DNA of 25,395 nt, from contig JANBPU010000232.1 in NCBI GenBank assembly GCA_027575805.1, positions 1 through 25,395 on the forward strand, written 5' to 3'. Below the pieces are notes generated by a model. The model saw only the letters and a program-made list of their open reading frames with translations, did not search any database and was not told the origin of the DNA. Both the position numbers and the translations under genes were made by a program. Of this stretch, positions 1 to 9,600 are shown piece by piece (the first letter of the stretch is position 1; every line of letters begins with the position of its first letter). This stretch comes from Mycoemilia scoparia. Its lineage: Eukaryota; Kickxellomycota; Kickxellomycetes; Kickxellales; Kickxellaceae.

Positions 1-580
1 GCTGTGCACTACAGAACACAATTCCTCTACCAGAAGATACAGAGCAGCCGCCCAGCCTGTATTGTTTTGCTCAATCGAAAAAAAACCCCTACCAATAAAG
101 AACCAATCTGACGGAATGTTACATCTTTCCATATGAAACCCCCCAAAAAAAGATTTGGTGGCGGCTTGAAATCCTCTAGAAATTTTAAATCGGCAATGGT
201 CGCAATATGCTCTCTCTATATAATTTATACGGGAATGCTTATCAATATGCTTGTAGCAGTAACACCGTTGGTTCCCATATCAACGCTAAAACACACACAA
301 ATATTCTCTCTTAAAAGCTATACACTATGTCAAGCTAATATCCATGTATATTGATCTCAATTGTACTTCCTCTAATGACGACAGTCCTGGTGGCTACTAA
401 ATACCATGTATATTAATGCTTTGTGGCTGTCGGTTGGTACTAATATCTTTCCAAAATGTTATGCCTACATATGAGTGTATTTATTATTAAAGGCTCTTTA
501 CTCAATCTTTTGGTTCTTTCTTGCTTCTATACACGCTCTCTCTATATTTCCCTTTTCTTTTTTAATAAAGCCAACGAAAA
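1..580. other. Left-edge region, no supported gene
   Basis: Frame 1 of the + strand is open from base 1 to a TGA at 109-111 (36 codons), in sequence somewhat richer in GC than what follows. This could be the 3' end of a gene entering from the left, but there is no motif to support it. An ATG ORF at 133-354 has no recognisable domain, and a TATA-like tract (about 214-229) lies inside it. The rest is AT-rich DNA upstream of the secreted-protein gene that begins near 596. Confidence 0.3.
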
Positions 581-595
581 ATGTATCAACAAAGA

Positions 596-895
596 ATGGC
601 CAAATTCACGATTCTGGTTGCTTTTTCTATTTTGGCACTAACATACTGTCTAACATCCGCCTCGCCAGTCAATTTAAACACCTCGAAAGACACGCCCAGC
701 CGAGTAGTAGCAAAAGTAGGAGCATATGGTGGCGGAGTTACACAAAAAGAAGAAAAGATCGCACTTGCAATGTTCAGCTCTGGTTATTTTGTAAAACATT
801 GCTATGACGGCGGCATAGGATGTAAAATAAAAAACTATCTTGATAACATCGCTGGTGGAATTTGGGATATAATAGACAACGTATTAGCATTCTAA
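596..895 (+). CDS. Small secreted protein, 99 aa
   Basis: Not recognised as a named family. The N-terminus is a clear signal peptide: Met-Ala-Lys, a hydrophobic core of about 15 residues, then an Ala/Ser-rich cleavage region just before Ser-Pro-Val-Asn-Leu. The mature part is about 75 residues. It has a Gly-rich stretch, two cysteines close together (C74 and C81 if counted from the upstream Met), and a hydrophobic amphipathic C-terminus. An in-frame ATG at 581 would add five residues. The ATG at 596 is preferred because it has A at -3 and G at +4 and puts Lys directly ahead of the hydrophobic core. The gene is intronless and faces the secreted-protein gene at 1565-2002. The role is unknown; an extracellular or effector-like role is only inferred from the small size and secretion signal. 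Confidence 0.7.
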   Translation: MAKFTILVAFSILALTYCLTSASPVNLNTSKDTPSRVVAKVGAYGGGVTQKEEKIALAMFSSGYFVKHCYDGGIGCKIKNYLDNIAGGIWDIIDNVLAF

Positions 896-940
896 CATTT
901 TGCTTTAACTCTCTTCTCTCTTTTTCATTATTTCCCTGCG

Positions 941-1343
941 TCAGTTGATCATATGAATCATCCTCTTTTTTGTTTTACAAATTCCATTGCTGAATGGAAA
1001 TACGATACTTCTGTGTTGAGCAAGCACCTTTTTGTATAATTTATTTAATTTTGTTTCCAATAACAACAAGTATTGTGTAGCATTTGAATGGCTAAACGAA
1101 TCTAGTGTTTTGTCGGGGTGTATGCTCGAAATAGCTTTTAATAATTCAAACAAAAGTCCCAAAGAATAGACAACCTTTAATAATGACTAATAAGTCCTCA
1201 GATATTAATATTATATGGCTTTCTGCTACTATCAACAAAGCCATGGAATGATTTGTACGACATATGGCTGGCAATTTTTGAAGGGCACCTTTTGATAGAC
1301 AACGATTGATTATATGGGCAATCACAGTAAACAAAGTGACCAT
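941..1343 (-). pseudogene. Possible decayed or spliced small gene
   Basis: Two minus-strand ORFs overlap in different frames. One runs from an ATG at 1341-1343 to a stop at 1146; the other ends at 941. A TATA-like TATAAATA lies at 1431-1438 on the minus strand, about 90 nt upstream of the ATG. Both translations are hydrophobic and helical-looking, with no known motif. They could be one gene with a frameshift. They could also be joined in frame by a 43-nt GT-AG intron (1187-1229), which would be shorter than the other introns in this window. Chance ORFs in AT-rich DNA are equally possible. Confidence 0.2.
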
Positions 1344-1564
1344 CAAACTTCAAAAACAACCACCCATATACTGGATGCCAAATCTATTGTGCTGCAATCC
1401 ACTTGCTTGAAATTCTCTCAATCACGATTTATTTATAAAAGAGCTAAACTTTGAGGACTCTTTATAATCTAACATGCAACTATTTTATAACAGCTACTCT
1501 ACTCTTTGTCCAACATCGTATATGTGTGCTACAGCATGATCAAATCTCTTGTATATTATATTCA

Positions 1565-2002
1565 TTATATTTCAGTTCCACTTAGGTAAGCCAAATACCC
1601 AATAAATACCAAAAACCGATGATCCTGATCTACATCTCTTTCATAATTAGGTGTAGTGCCCAAAACAGACTGAATCAGCCTTCTTTCGGCCAAAACCCGT
1701 TTATTGGTATCATTGCTTTGTAGGTCATCAGCCACGTCGTCAAGCCCCATTCCTTTGGATATGAAAACCATGTCATCAAGGACCCTGGAGTCGTCCAGCC
1801 TTGACTCCTGATGTTTATCGAGATAATCCGAAAGGCCATTGATTCTTTTCAATACTTCCGGTTTAAATGGTGGCAAGATGATTTCTTTCGAACCATGTTG
1901 TTGCTGTGAGTCAGAGTAGCCATTTGCTTCTACTTTATTGATGCTTGATAGGAAAATGAGGGTGATAGCAAAGCAGGCAACAAATGTGAATGCGAATTTC
2001 AT
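1565..2002 (-). CDS. Small secreted protein, 145 aa
   Basis: Not recognised as a named family. From the ATG at 2000-2002 the protein begins Met-Lys-Phe and runs into a long hydrophobic core, with likely cleavage around Val-Glu-Ala-Asn-Gly. The mature part (about 120 residues) has no cysteine, is rich in Asp, Leu and Gln, and looks helical. An upstream in-frame ATG (2021-2023) would add seven residues, but it sits inside a TATA-rich tract (about 2009-2036) that probably belongs to the promoter, so the downstream ATG is preferred. The gene is intronless and convergent with the secreted-protein gene at 596-895. Secretion is well supported; function is unknown. Confidence 0.7.
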   Translation of the reverse strand: MKFAFTFVACFAITLIFLSSINKVEANGYSDSQQQHGSKEIILPPFKPEVLKRINGLSDYLDKHQESRLDDSRVLDDMVFISKGMGLDDVADDLQSNDTNKRVLAERRLIQSVLGTTPNYERDVDQDHRFLVFIGYLAYLSGTEI

Positions 2003-2453
2003 TTTTGGATATATATACACCATATATATTATATAGACGTGTGAGTGTGAGCTGGTGTGTTTAGATAGATTCTATATGCTTGCTATCACGAAAGTCAATG
2101 TTAAAAGATAAAGAAAAACAATATACAAACTATGGCGGATGCGTGATATTTATAACTATAAAGACTTTAAAAACGCATGCTCTTGTGTTTGTGCTATGTT
2201 TTGTTGGTTTCAAGCACCATTTCTTCTTCAGCCAGTGCAAAATTAGCTATGTGTTTCTTATGTGCATGTAGTGGCGTAGACTATGAATGGAGCCATACAT
2301 TATTCTATCGGAACGTTCGAGTGTTATAATAATTATTAGAGGACAGCCTTGACGAAAACCACGCACAGTGGAGAGTACATAACCATAACACCTTTTCAAG
2401 CGAGATCAAGCACACAGACAAATGTTTTCCATAATAAATAATAATGGCTAGTT

Positions 2454-2531
2454 ATTTTTGAAGGGTCAGTCACTCATTTGGCTGTGGTTTCCCCTAAAAT
2501 TGTTTGCCACCAAAATTTACCCTTCAAAAAT
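2454..2531. repeat. 13-bp inverted repeat, MITE-like or regulatory
   Basis: The left arm ATTTTTGAAGGGT (2454-2466) is the perfect reverse complement of ACCCTTCAAAAAT (2519-2531), with about 52 bp between. If the terminal repeat is taken as 12 bp, both arms are flanked by TTA, which would fit a 3-bp target duplication. The 18-mer TAGTTATTTTTGAAGGGT (2449-2466) recurs exactly at 11038-11055. It could be a tiny transposon remnant or paired protein-binding sites. Confidence 0.45.
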
Positions 2532-2602
2532 TATTATATATATCACACACTAATAACCCACTCCTTCTCTATACATTCAAACGCTAATTTATTACATATT
2601 AT

Positions 2603-2633
2603 CTATATAAAGGGTATGGGCGGGGCCATACCC
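2603..2633 (+). promoter_or_regulatory. TATA box with adjoining GC-rich hairpin
   Basis: CTATATAAA is followed at once by GGGTATGG (2612-2619), a GCGGGG loop and CCATACCC (2626-2633), a perfect 8-bp stem. It stands out as a GC block in very AT-rich DNA. It lies about 320 bp before the helicase ATG and is the best core-promoter candidate there, although the leader would be long and further AT-rich tracts lie nearer the ATG. Confidence 0.4.
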
Positions 2634-2952
2634 TGAATAAATTCATCCCCAAATAACAAATTCAACCAAATAGAAAGATATCAAGGATTTGTTGATCAAT
2701 GATCAAATCACAAGCTGATTTAGAGTTTTCTTTTTTTTTCTTTAAGACCAATTTCTATTCTTGAAAAACACCACAGAGTTCTAAACTAAAAATCGATCTA
2801 CCAACACAGACAAGCTCTCTGCTTCTTTTCATCTTTCATATATTCCTAATACATATATACACTTTATATATATTTATATAATATTCATCATACCAAAAAG
2901 AAAAAACAAAAATCGTCATTAGCCACCTCCTTCCCCAATTCCAGTAATAGAA

Positions 2953-4507
2953 ATGTCTTTGACATCAGCATCGGCAGTACCGACATTTGCGGGCAAATGG
3001 ACCACCATAACACCAAAGCTAAGCCCACAAATTTTAGGCACAGTCTCGAGTATGGGATTTGATAGAATGACCCCTGTACAAGCATCAGCCATTCCACTTT
3101 TTCTGCAAAACAAAGATGTCGTAATCGAAGCCGTCACCGGATCAGGAAAAACTCTATCATTTGTCATTCCCGTGCTAGAAATTCTTAAGCGACGACAAGA
3201 TCCATTAAAAGCCAATGAAATTGGGGCCATCATTATTTTACCAACTCGAGAATTAGCCCGCCAAGTATATAACATTTTTGAAAGTTTTATTAAAATGACC
3301 GGATATGATTTCAAATTGTTCTTGGCTATCGGTGGTGGTGGTGGTGGTGGACAATCGAGTTCAAGAACTCAAACATCAGATCAACTGTCAGAAATTCGTG
3401 AATTGGGTCCAGACATTTTGGTCGGAACACCGGGTAGACTAGAAGACTTACTATGTGGTCATAAACTCAAAAAATCATCGTCTCTAGGAAATCATAAGGG
3501 CCCCAAAAAGGCATCTACTACCATTGCCAGCAGCAGCAGTAGCAGGAGTGGGGCAGTATTGAGTACAAAAGAAGTCGAGGTTGTAATATTTGATGAAGCT
3601 GATCGATTACTCGATATGGGTTTCCAACAATCAATAACAGCATTATTGAAAATATTCCCTAAACAACGAAGAACTGGTTTGTTTTCAGCAACAATGACTG
3701 ATGCTCTTACCGAATTGGTTAGAGTTGGGTTAAGAAATCCGGTTAGAGTTGTAGTTAAAGTCGAAGACATGCGAAGAGCCATGACGAACTCCAATGAAGA
3801 TACCACAACGGCAGCGTCGATGGCTGAACAAAGAACCCCAACTACCCTAAAAATCCATTACATGGTATTTCCACCTGACCGCAAATTAATCCAGCTAACC
3901 CGAATCATCAAATCTCGACCTCCACAAAAATATATGGTGTATTTTAGTACTTGTGGTGCGGTTGATTATTTCTATAGACTATTTAGTCAGCTTCATTCTA
4001 CTAGTACTAAATTATCCCTTCCTCATCCTTCTTCTTCTTCTTCTTCCTCCTCCTCATTCTCTTCAGAGCCAACAGACAATGGAGCGAGATTTCCATTTTC
4101 GGCCCAAAACATGGATGACGTAACAATATGTTCTTTGCACGGCCAGATGGTGCCAAAAAGACGAGAAGCAACCTACACTACATTCAGTTCACTCCCTACC
4201 GGATCGACTGGCATTCTGTTGTGTACAGATGTTGCTAGCCGCGGTCTAGATATGCCTGATGTTGATTGTGTGATTCAATGGGACCCACCAACTGACCCAA
4301 AAACATTTTCCCATCGGTGTGGACGAACAGCCAGAGCCGGTCGAGAAGGAACTGCTTATGTGTTTTTAAATAAGGGCCGAGAAGAGACGTTTGTGGATTT
4401 TATGAGGATTCGAAAAATCCCAATGGTGCCTGCACAATATTTATGTCAAGACTCACATACTGGCAAAATTCGGGAACTTGAACCCAATGATTTCAACAAC
4501 AGCCCCC

Positions 4508-4543
<36 letters not shown>

Positions 4544-5514
4544 TTGGTGAAGAGGAAATTGGGGTAGATGAAAATGGAGCAATAACAGCTCTCTTAGATG
4601 CCCATAAATACAATGATACTCAAAACACAATCCTTTTGGATACAGTCCGTTTACTCCTATCAAAAGACCGTGATTTATACGAAAAAAGTGTAAAGGCATT
4701 TGTATCATTTGTCAGATCATATTCTAAACACGAAGCCAGCTATATTTTCACACTCAAAGAACTTGACCTTGTATCTTCAGCTATGGGATTTGGGCTATTG
4801 CGATTACCTAAAATGCCGGAACTTGCTGGAAAAGATGTAAGCAAATTTAAGACGTTTAGTATTGATGTTAATTCTATTCCGTATCGTGATAAATTGCGTG
4901 AAAAGCAACGACAAATCAAACTAGAAAAATTGGCTTTAGAAAAATCTCAAATCAATGAGAATTCTAAAACTACTAATAAGCGTAAGGCGGCGGCGGCAGC
5001 GGCTGCAGCTACAGCTGCTTGGTCTCAGCATAACGAAGCCAAGGAACGAAAAAGAGAACGTAAAGAAAAGAAATTACGGAAATTGCAATACCTTAAAGAA
5101 AAAGAACAAGACACTCTGACTAGATTGTCAGCATCTTCTGCTAACAATAATGGGAACGATGGTGATGGTGGTGGAGTGAAGATTAGTGATCTTACGGTTG
5201 ATCAGGTTCTTGAGCTTAAGGCTAAAGGCAAAAAATCTCTAAAATCGTTAATAACCGAAAAGGCAGTAAAAAGAAATAACCTCCATAATCTCAGTCAAAA
5301 GAAGTCGAAAAAGCCGAGGTATGAAGAAAGTAGCAGCAGTGATGGTGAATCCAGTAGTAGTGACAATGATGATGATGGTGATGATGATGCTGATTGGAAT
5401 GAATTTGCTCGTGAAGAGAGATTGGCAAAGAAATTAAAGAAAGGCAAAATCACAAAAAGACAATTTGACCAGGCTGTAGCTTCAACTGATTTTGATTTTT
5501 CTGACTTGGCCTAG
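2953..5514 (+). CDS. SPB4: DEAD-box RNA helicase, SPB4/DDX55 family
   Basis: An ATP-dependent RNA helicase of 853 aa. The SPB4/DDX55 family acts in the nucleolus in 60S subunit maturation. Motifs in order: Q motif (about 36-48), motif I AVTGSGKT (60-67), PTRELARQ (97-104), TPGR (159-162), DEAD (214-217), SAT (245-247), the second RecA domain with TDVASRGLDMPDVD, and HRCGRTARAGREG (454-466). After the core come the family's C-terminal extension and a long Lys/Arg-rich tail ending in a Ser/Asp-rich acidic block. It is longer than a typical SPB4 (roughly 600 aa, from memory). The excess is low-complexity inserts: Gly run (about 127-133), Ser-rich block (about 176-200), Ser run (about 358-370), Asp run (11 pure GAT codons), Ala run and the tail. 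The gene is intronless, from ATG to TAG. The Q-motif region and the C-terminal extension point to SPB4/DDX55 rather than other DEAD-box families. Confidence 0.93.
4510..4542 (+). repeat. (GAT)11 microsatellite inside the helicase gene
   Basis: Eleven identical GAT codons encode an unbroken Asp run in the linker after the second RecA domain. The absence of any GAC codon suggests recent replication slippage rather than selection on the amino acids alone. Confidence 0.9.
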
Positions 5515-6070
5515 AGCTAGAAAGTTCTATGAAAGAGGATGGAGGATATGTTGTGACATTTCAGATAATAATGTTTTAGAATAAAATTGATTATTGTACA
5601 AAAAAAACAAAGAAAGTTGGTAAAGTATCTATCTTGATGCAGTACTCTGTCAAAGATAGATAGAAAAAAAATAGTAAAATGGCATGGTTGGTGAGTCGGG
5701 GTATAGGGCATATATCCATATCTCTGGATATGAATATAGAAAGAATATTTGTACAGAGATGTATCTAAGTGCCATTAACCATTCAAGATATTATCCGGTA
5801 CATTTATCCATTCAATGATTATTACTGCTTCGCCTCTAAAATACCGTGCAATTACAGTTATATAATACCATACAGAAAAATTTAATACCGCTCGCTTGAT
5901 CTTTTGAAAGTAACATTGTAATAATAATGAAAGACTTTTTACAACTATTGTATGAATATAAGCATAAATCTATGAGAGGCAGATAGATCGAGAAACAGTA
6001 GTGTGTATACATTTGCTATATATTTGGCTATAAAACCTGCTCATGGTTTATTATTCAATAGACAGACGGG

Positions 6071-6094
6071 GAGAGAGAGAGAGAGAGAGAGAGA
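6071..6094. repeat. (GA)12 microsatellite
   Basis: An uninterrupted GA dinucleotide run about 345 bp upstream of the secreted-protein gene at 6439. GA runs in upstream regions can act as factor-binding or nucleosome-excluding sequence, but nothing here shows that. Confidence 0.9.
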
Positions 6095-6374
6095 GGTTAA
6101 ATTAAAATATAGATAGTAGTAGTGGCAGATTAAAGTTTCCATTACAAAAAGTGCCATATTTCACAAATATACACACATATTCACGTACACTTCTAACCAC
6201 CATATTCCTGTGTATTGCCACAAAGAGGGCTTTAAAAGTAAGAGATCGAGAAATTGGCATCTCTCTTAAAGAATATCCCCTCCCACCCTACACAAACCAC
6301 TTTTTTTTATTTCTTTATCTTGGATATTATTAGTTTTTTCTCACGTCAATTACAGACGCTCAAAGACCTCATTC

Positions 6375-6406
<32 letters not shown>
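6375..6406. repeat. (AT)10(AC)6 compound microsatellite
   Basis: Ten AT units run straight into six AC units, ending 32 bp before the ATG at 6439. The AT part may double as the TATA region of that gene, giving a very short leader. Confidence 0.85.
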
Positions 6407-6407
<1 letters not shown>

Positions 6408-6438
6408 TAAATATTCCGTTATTATCTCAACAACAAGC

Positions 6439-6717
6439 ATGAAGTTTTCAACTATCAGCGCAGTTGCCGCTTTGGCGCTATTCCATAACGCAAGCCAAGT
6501 ATCAGCTTTGTTCCAGGGCTACCATTGCCATTGTAAGGAAGTCGACTTGCTGAGTCGCAAACAATCAAAGCAAGCCTGCGAAAGTGTTGCTAGATTGGGT
6601 TGGCTGTGGGATGAAAAGACTAAAGAATGTGCTGGAGTTAGAGAATACCGCAAATGGGAGTTTGGTCTATTCTGTGAGTTCTTGGGTGTAAAGGATTATG
6701 AGTGTAAATACAAATAA
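6439..6717 (+). CDS. Small secreted six-cysteine protein, 92 aa
   Basis: Not recognised as a named family. The first 23 or so residues form a signal peptide: Met-Lys-Phe-Ser, an Ala/Leu-rich core, and likely cleavage after Val-Ser-Ala. The mature protein is about 69 residues with six cysteines (C30, C32, C47, C64, C79, C89), an even number that would allow three disulfides. It is rich in Lys, Glu and aromatic residues (Trp-Leu-Trp near 55-57). The start is the first ATG after the AT/AC microsatellite, and the gene is intronless. It is convergent with another six-cysteine secreted-protein gene at 7150-7494, whose cysteine spacing differs. An extracellular, effector-like or antimicrobial-like role is possible but unproven. 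Confidence 0.78.
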   Translation: MKFSTISAVAALALFHNASQVSALFQGYHCHCKEVDLLSRKQSKQACESVARLGWLWDEKTKECAGVREYRKWEFGLFCEFLGVKDYECKYK

Positions 6718-7149
6718 GCTAGCTTTTGGTAACAAGTCCTCCTTATTGGGTAGGATTTTTTGTGAGTGTTGGTGTTAGTTTTTTATTCTCTATTGTAATA
6801 GCTAAATAATAGTATACCAAAATGATTACACTGAAACAATACTAGTTATCATGGGAATGGTGTATGTTGTTGTTGCTGTTGTTGTTGTAGCAGTGGTTGA
6901 TTCCTGTCAGCTCAAATTATTAATTATTTAGAATAAACAAATTATTGTTTAAAAAGCATCCAAAGCGCCAAATTGAATACACAATGTATTTTCTAAAAGA
7001 TTTGTTGTTTATAAGCCAAAGTTCCATTCAAAATCAAGCCAAGTTAAAGTAGATGATTGTAGTACAAAAATGTAATAGTAAACGATATCTCGAAAGAACC
7101 ATTTATTAGCACAGGTAATTTCGACGACCCCCTCCCTATCCTCACACTA
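6718..7149. other. Convergent intergenic region
   Basis: A spacer of 432 bp between two convergent secreted-protein genes. It is AT-rich with several AATAAA-like strings that could serve as polyadenylation signals on either strand, and a GTT-rich tract near 6865-6888. No coding or RNA gene seen. Confidence 0.6.
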
Positions 7150-7494
7150 TCAAGCCTGCTCTCTTTCTCTCTGCTTTCTAATCTCCTCATCGGTTAGATG
7201 TTTCAAATTACAAGGATTTTGGCTCCAGGGGTTAGCATCTAAGACTGCCTGATTACAGAACCAGGTATCTGGGCAGTAGTGAATATCAGGCTGAGCATCA
7301 ACTCCAGAACAAGTAAACCACGAAGTCAAGTCGCCCTTGAAGTTACCTACACACAAGGGACCTTGTTTTCCAGCACTGCATCTGCCATGAATGGCTGGGA
7401 AACCATCCATAGGCAAAGCCATGGTCGATAGCGAGGTAAGGGCCGAGATAGCAGCCAGAGTCATCAAAGCAAGATTGTTATAACCAAACAACAT
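7150..7494 (-). CDS. Small secreted six-cysteine protein, 114 aa
   Basis: Not firmly recognised. The N-terminus (about 25 residues) is a signal peptide rich in Leu, Ala, Ser and Thr, with likely cleavage near Met-Ala before Leu-Pro-Met-Asp. The mature part has six cysteines (C39, C48, C62, C74, C80, C95; spacing x8, x13, x11, x5, x14). The segment Cys-Ser-Gly, then Tyr-Cys-Pro and Phe-Cys, loosely recalls small chitin-binding modules such as CBM19 or peritrophin-like domains; this is a resemblance by eye, not a match. The last 15 residues are charged (Glu/Arg/Lys). The gene is intronless and convergent with the secreted-protein gene at 6439-6717. AT-rich TATA candidates lie upstream (about 7513-7522 and 7601-7610). 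Secretion is well supported; the binding role is speculative. Confidence 0.78.
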   Translation of the reverse strand: MLFGYNNLALMTLAAISALTSLSTMALPMDGFPAIHGRCSAGKQGPLCVGNFKGDLTSWFTCSGVDAQPDIHYCPDTWFCNQAVLDANPWSQNPCNLKHLTDEEIRKQREREQA

Positions 7495-9180
7495 TATTAG
7501 CTGACTGATATTGATGTATATAAGTAATTTTTGTTTATGTTTAAGGGTCAGGAAGTAAAAGATATAGATATATATATATATACTGGAAAAGCAATTTGTG
7601 GCCTATATAAAGCACAAATAAGACCAAGGGTGTTTATATATTAATAGAAAATGTAGGGTTGAAGATTGAAAAGTCTGGAAGATGAGGGATTATGTCAGTT
7701 TTAAGGGATACTATTTTCTTTCTCAATATTTTCAAGGAAAATGCCTCGCTCCAGCAAACATTCTCTCATAATACACGTGTGTAGGACTGTATGTGAATAC
7801 AAGCACATTATGCAAGCAAAAGTATGGAGAATGCTACTCAATAGCTCAAGTAAATGAAACGATACCATTGCTTTAAGAATGTGATTGCAATTGGAATTTA
7901 GAATTTGGTCAGTTGTCAAATCAAATTTCTCAACAACACACACACACATACACTGGCCATTACTTTTTACTGCCACAATAATAGCAACACCAAGAGTATT
8001 GGCATTGGTAGTAGTACAATTCTGACTGGTAATTGAGTGAGAGAGACAGTCAAAGCAAGTAAGTTATGCTGAAAAGCTATTATCATTTTCATTTTGTGGA
8101 TATGTTCGTTTGAGAGTATACGTAACTGGGAAAGTTGTTTTTCTTTATGAATCTATCCATCAATCAATTAACAATATTAGGGTGGCGCTTTGCACATCTA
8201 CTGGATCTTCAATGGAAGTTATTTCTCACTCCTCCTCTTTCTCTCTTAAACAACAGGTACATAAGCAAATCGACTTTTGAACAGCTATTTCTAGATTTCC
8301 ATGTATGAATAATGCTTGTATTGGAGGATGAGCTCTACTCCATTATATATACACATACGTGCAAACTGTAAATAGTCCCAATACACGCTCTGTTGGGGTA
8401 AGTTTCTCTCAGCTTACCACTACTACTGCTTATTATTCTATTGTCAACGTGTATTGGGTTTTGGCTGCCATCAAAATAGCATTCCACAATCAGATAATAA
8501 GTTTCTTTATAATAATCAATCGGAAAGATTATACATCCGATATCCCGCTAGTGCCTTCACCAAATTCCCTCAACAAAAATAGTGGTTTTAACTTTCTATT
8601 TTTAGTTGTTTGTCTATTATCTAGCTGCATTTACTGAAACAAAAGTACAAGTATTTCCCCAAGATCGATTAATACTTTTGTCGATGAACAAGATGATGAA
8701 GCTACGATTATAAGTGATATTTTTTTTACCCCAAAGCATTACAATATACTTTTGAATTGCTTTGAAAAACAATATAGATGTTGTAAACTATTTGGAAGGA
8801 TTTAACCAGATACAAATCAATCACAGGACAATTGAGCCCAACAACAAGAAAGACGAGAAGCAGTATTGTTAACAGCTACTACCATAGATATTGATAGTAT
8901 TCTGAGATTCAAAACTACACAAAGATTTGTTTGCACAGACATGATAAAAAGAACCGCTTTATTATTGATGATATACAAGAGCTACTTTTTCACTAACACT
9001 ACAGGAATGATTCTTGCTCTTTTTTTTTGAATAATTCTTGTCAATAGTTTAGAATTAATAATTAAAATTTCAAGGCTTAAGAGTTTCCTATTGATAACAA
9101 ACTTTTGAGCACAGTAATGTTTGAATCATACAAATCTAGCATACATATAAGCTAGTGCTTCGATTAATTAGCAGGCCCTC

Positions 9181-9292
9181 CATTAAAAGTGCTCCTAAGT
9201 GTACCCCTCAATGCCACTAGTAAATTTGGCCCACAGGCCATACAACATTTTAGGCTTGCATCAGAGTGATTATTCTGGTACACATTTAGAGT
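9181..9292. repeat. Diverged structured repeat, copy A
   Basis: This stretch aligns by eye with 19061-19168. Both contain CAT(T/C)AAAAGTG, then AGTA(A/G)ATTTGGCCCA, GCCATA and GTACAC near the end. Copy A folds on itself: CTAAGTGTACC (9195-9205) pairs with GGTACAC-AT-TTAG (9277-9289), and TGGCC (9227-9231) pairs with GGCCA (9236-9240) around a CACA loop. It may be a short transposon remnant or a structured RNA element; the family is unknown. Confidence 0.5.
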
Positions 9293-9600
9293 AAATTCTT
9301 TCAAATGACATTTGATTGCTAGTAAGACTTGCCAAGTATATAATAGTCAAAATAAAAGAAATAACTAGCTAACTATATCTCAGGGGAGCCAGATTCATTT
9401 AAATTCCACATGGAATCACAATGGTGACAGTTTAATATAGCCCATAGACTCAACTATTTGGAATCAATGGCTAACACAAACAGCAATGTGCGCAATTCCA
9501 CCCAATAAAAGCAAAAGACACCATTCTAACTTACAACTATTCTATAGTAAAGAAACTTGAGTGAATATCGGTATTTTATTTCTCAAAGAAAATTAACAAC

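Larger units (their letters stand above)
2003..2952. other. Divergent intergenic region before the helicase
   Basis: This spacer separates the minus-strand secreted-protein gene from the helicase. It holds a 13-bp inverted repeat (2454-2531), a TATA box followed by a GC-rich hairpin (2603-2633), a T-rich tract near 2727-2742 and AT-rich leader sequence up to the helicase ATG. No coding region is supported. Confidence 0.6.
5515..6438. other. Intergenic region with microsatellites
   Basis: AT-rich spacer between the helicase and the secreted-protein gene at 6439. Beyond the helicase 3' region it holds (GA)12 at 6071-6094, an AT/AC microsatellite at 6375-6406 and a TATAAAA at about 6030. Short ORFs here have no motif and overlap the simple repeats. 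Confidence 0.6.

Noticed and set aside
6..24. CACTACAGAAC near the left edge as another CACTA end
   Set aside because: Only the first six bases match and no subterminal repeats follow, so chance is likely.
133..354. 73-codon ATG ORF on the + strand
   Set aside because: No motif, AT-rich composition like its surroundings, and a TATA-like tract inside it; more likely upstream DNA of the next gene.
475..807. 110-codon + strand ORF overlapping the secreted-protein gene
   Set aside because: Other frame of the 596-895 gene and its leader; no proper signal peptide or motif, while the 596 frame has both start context and signal peptide.
7701..7976. 91-codon minus-strand ORF
   Set aside because: Starts with GTG rather than ATG, overlaps a CA-repeat and has no motif.
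8359..8637. 92-codon + strand ORF after a TATA-like tract
   Set aside because: Starts with GTG; hydrophobic AT-driven composition and no recognisable domain.
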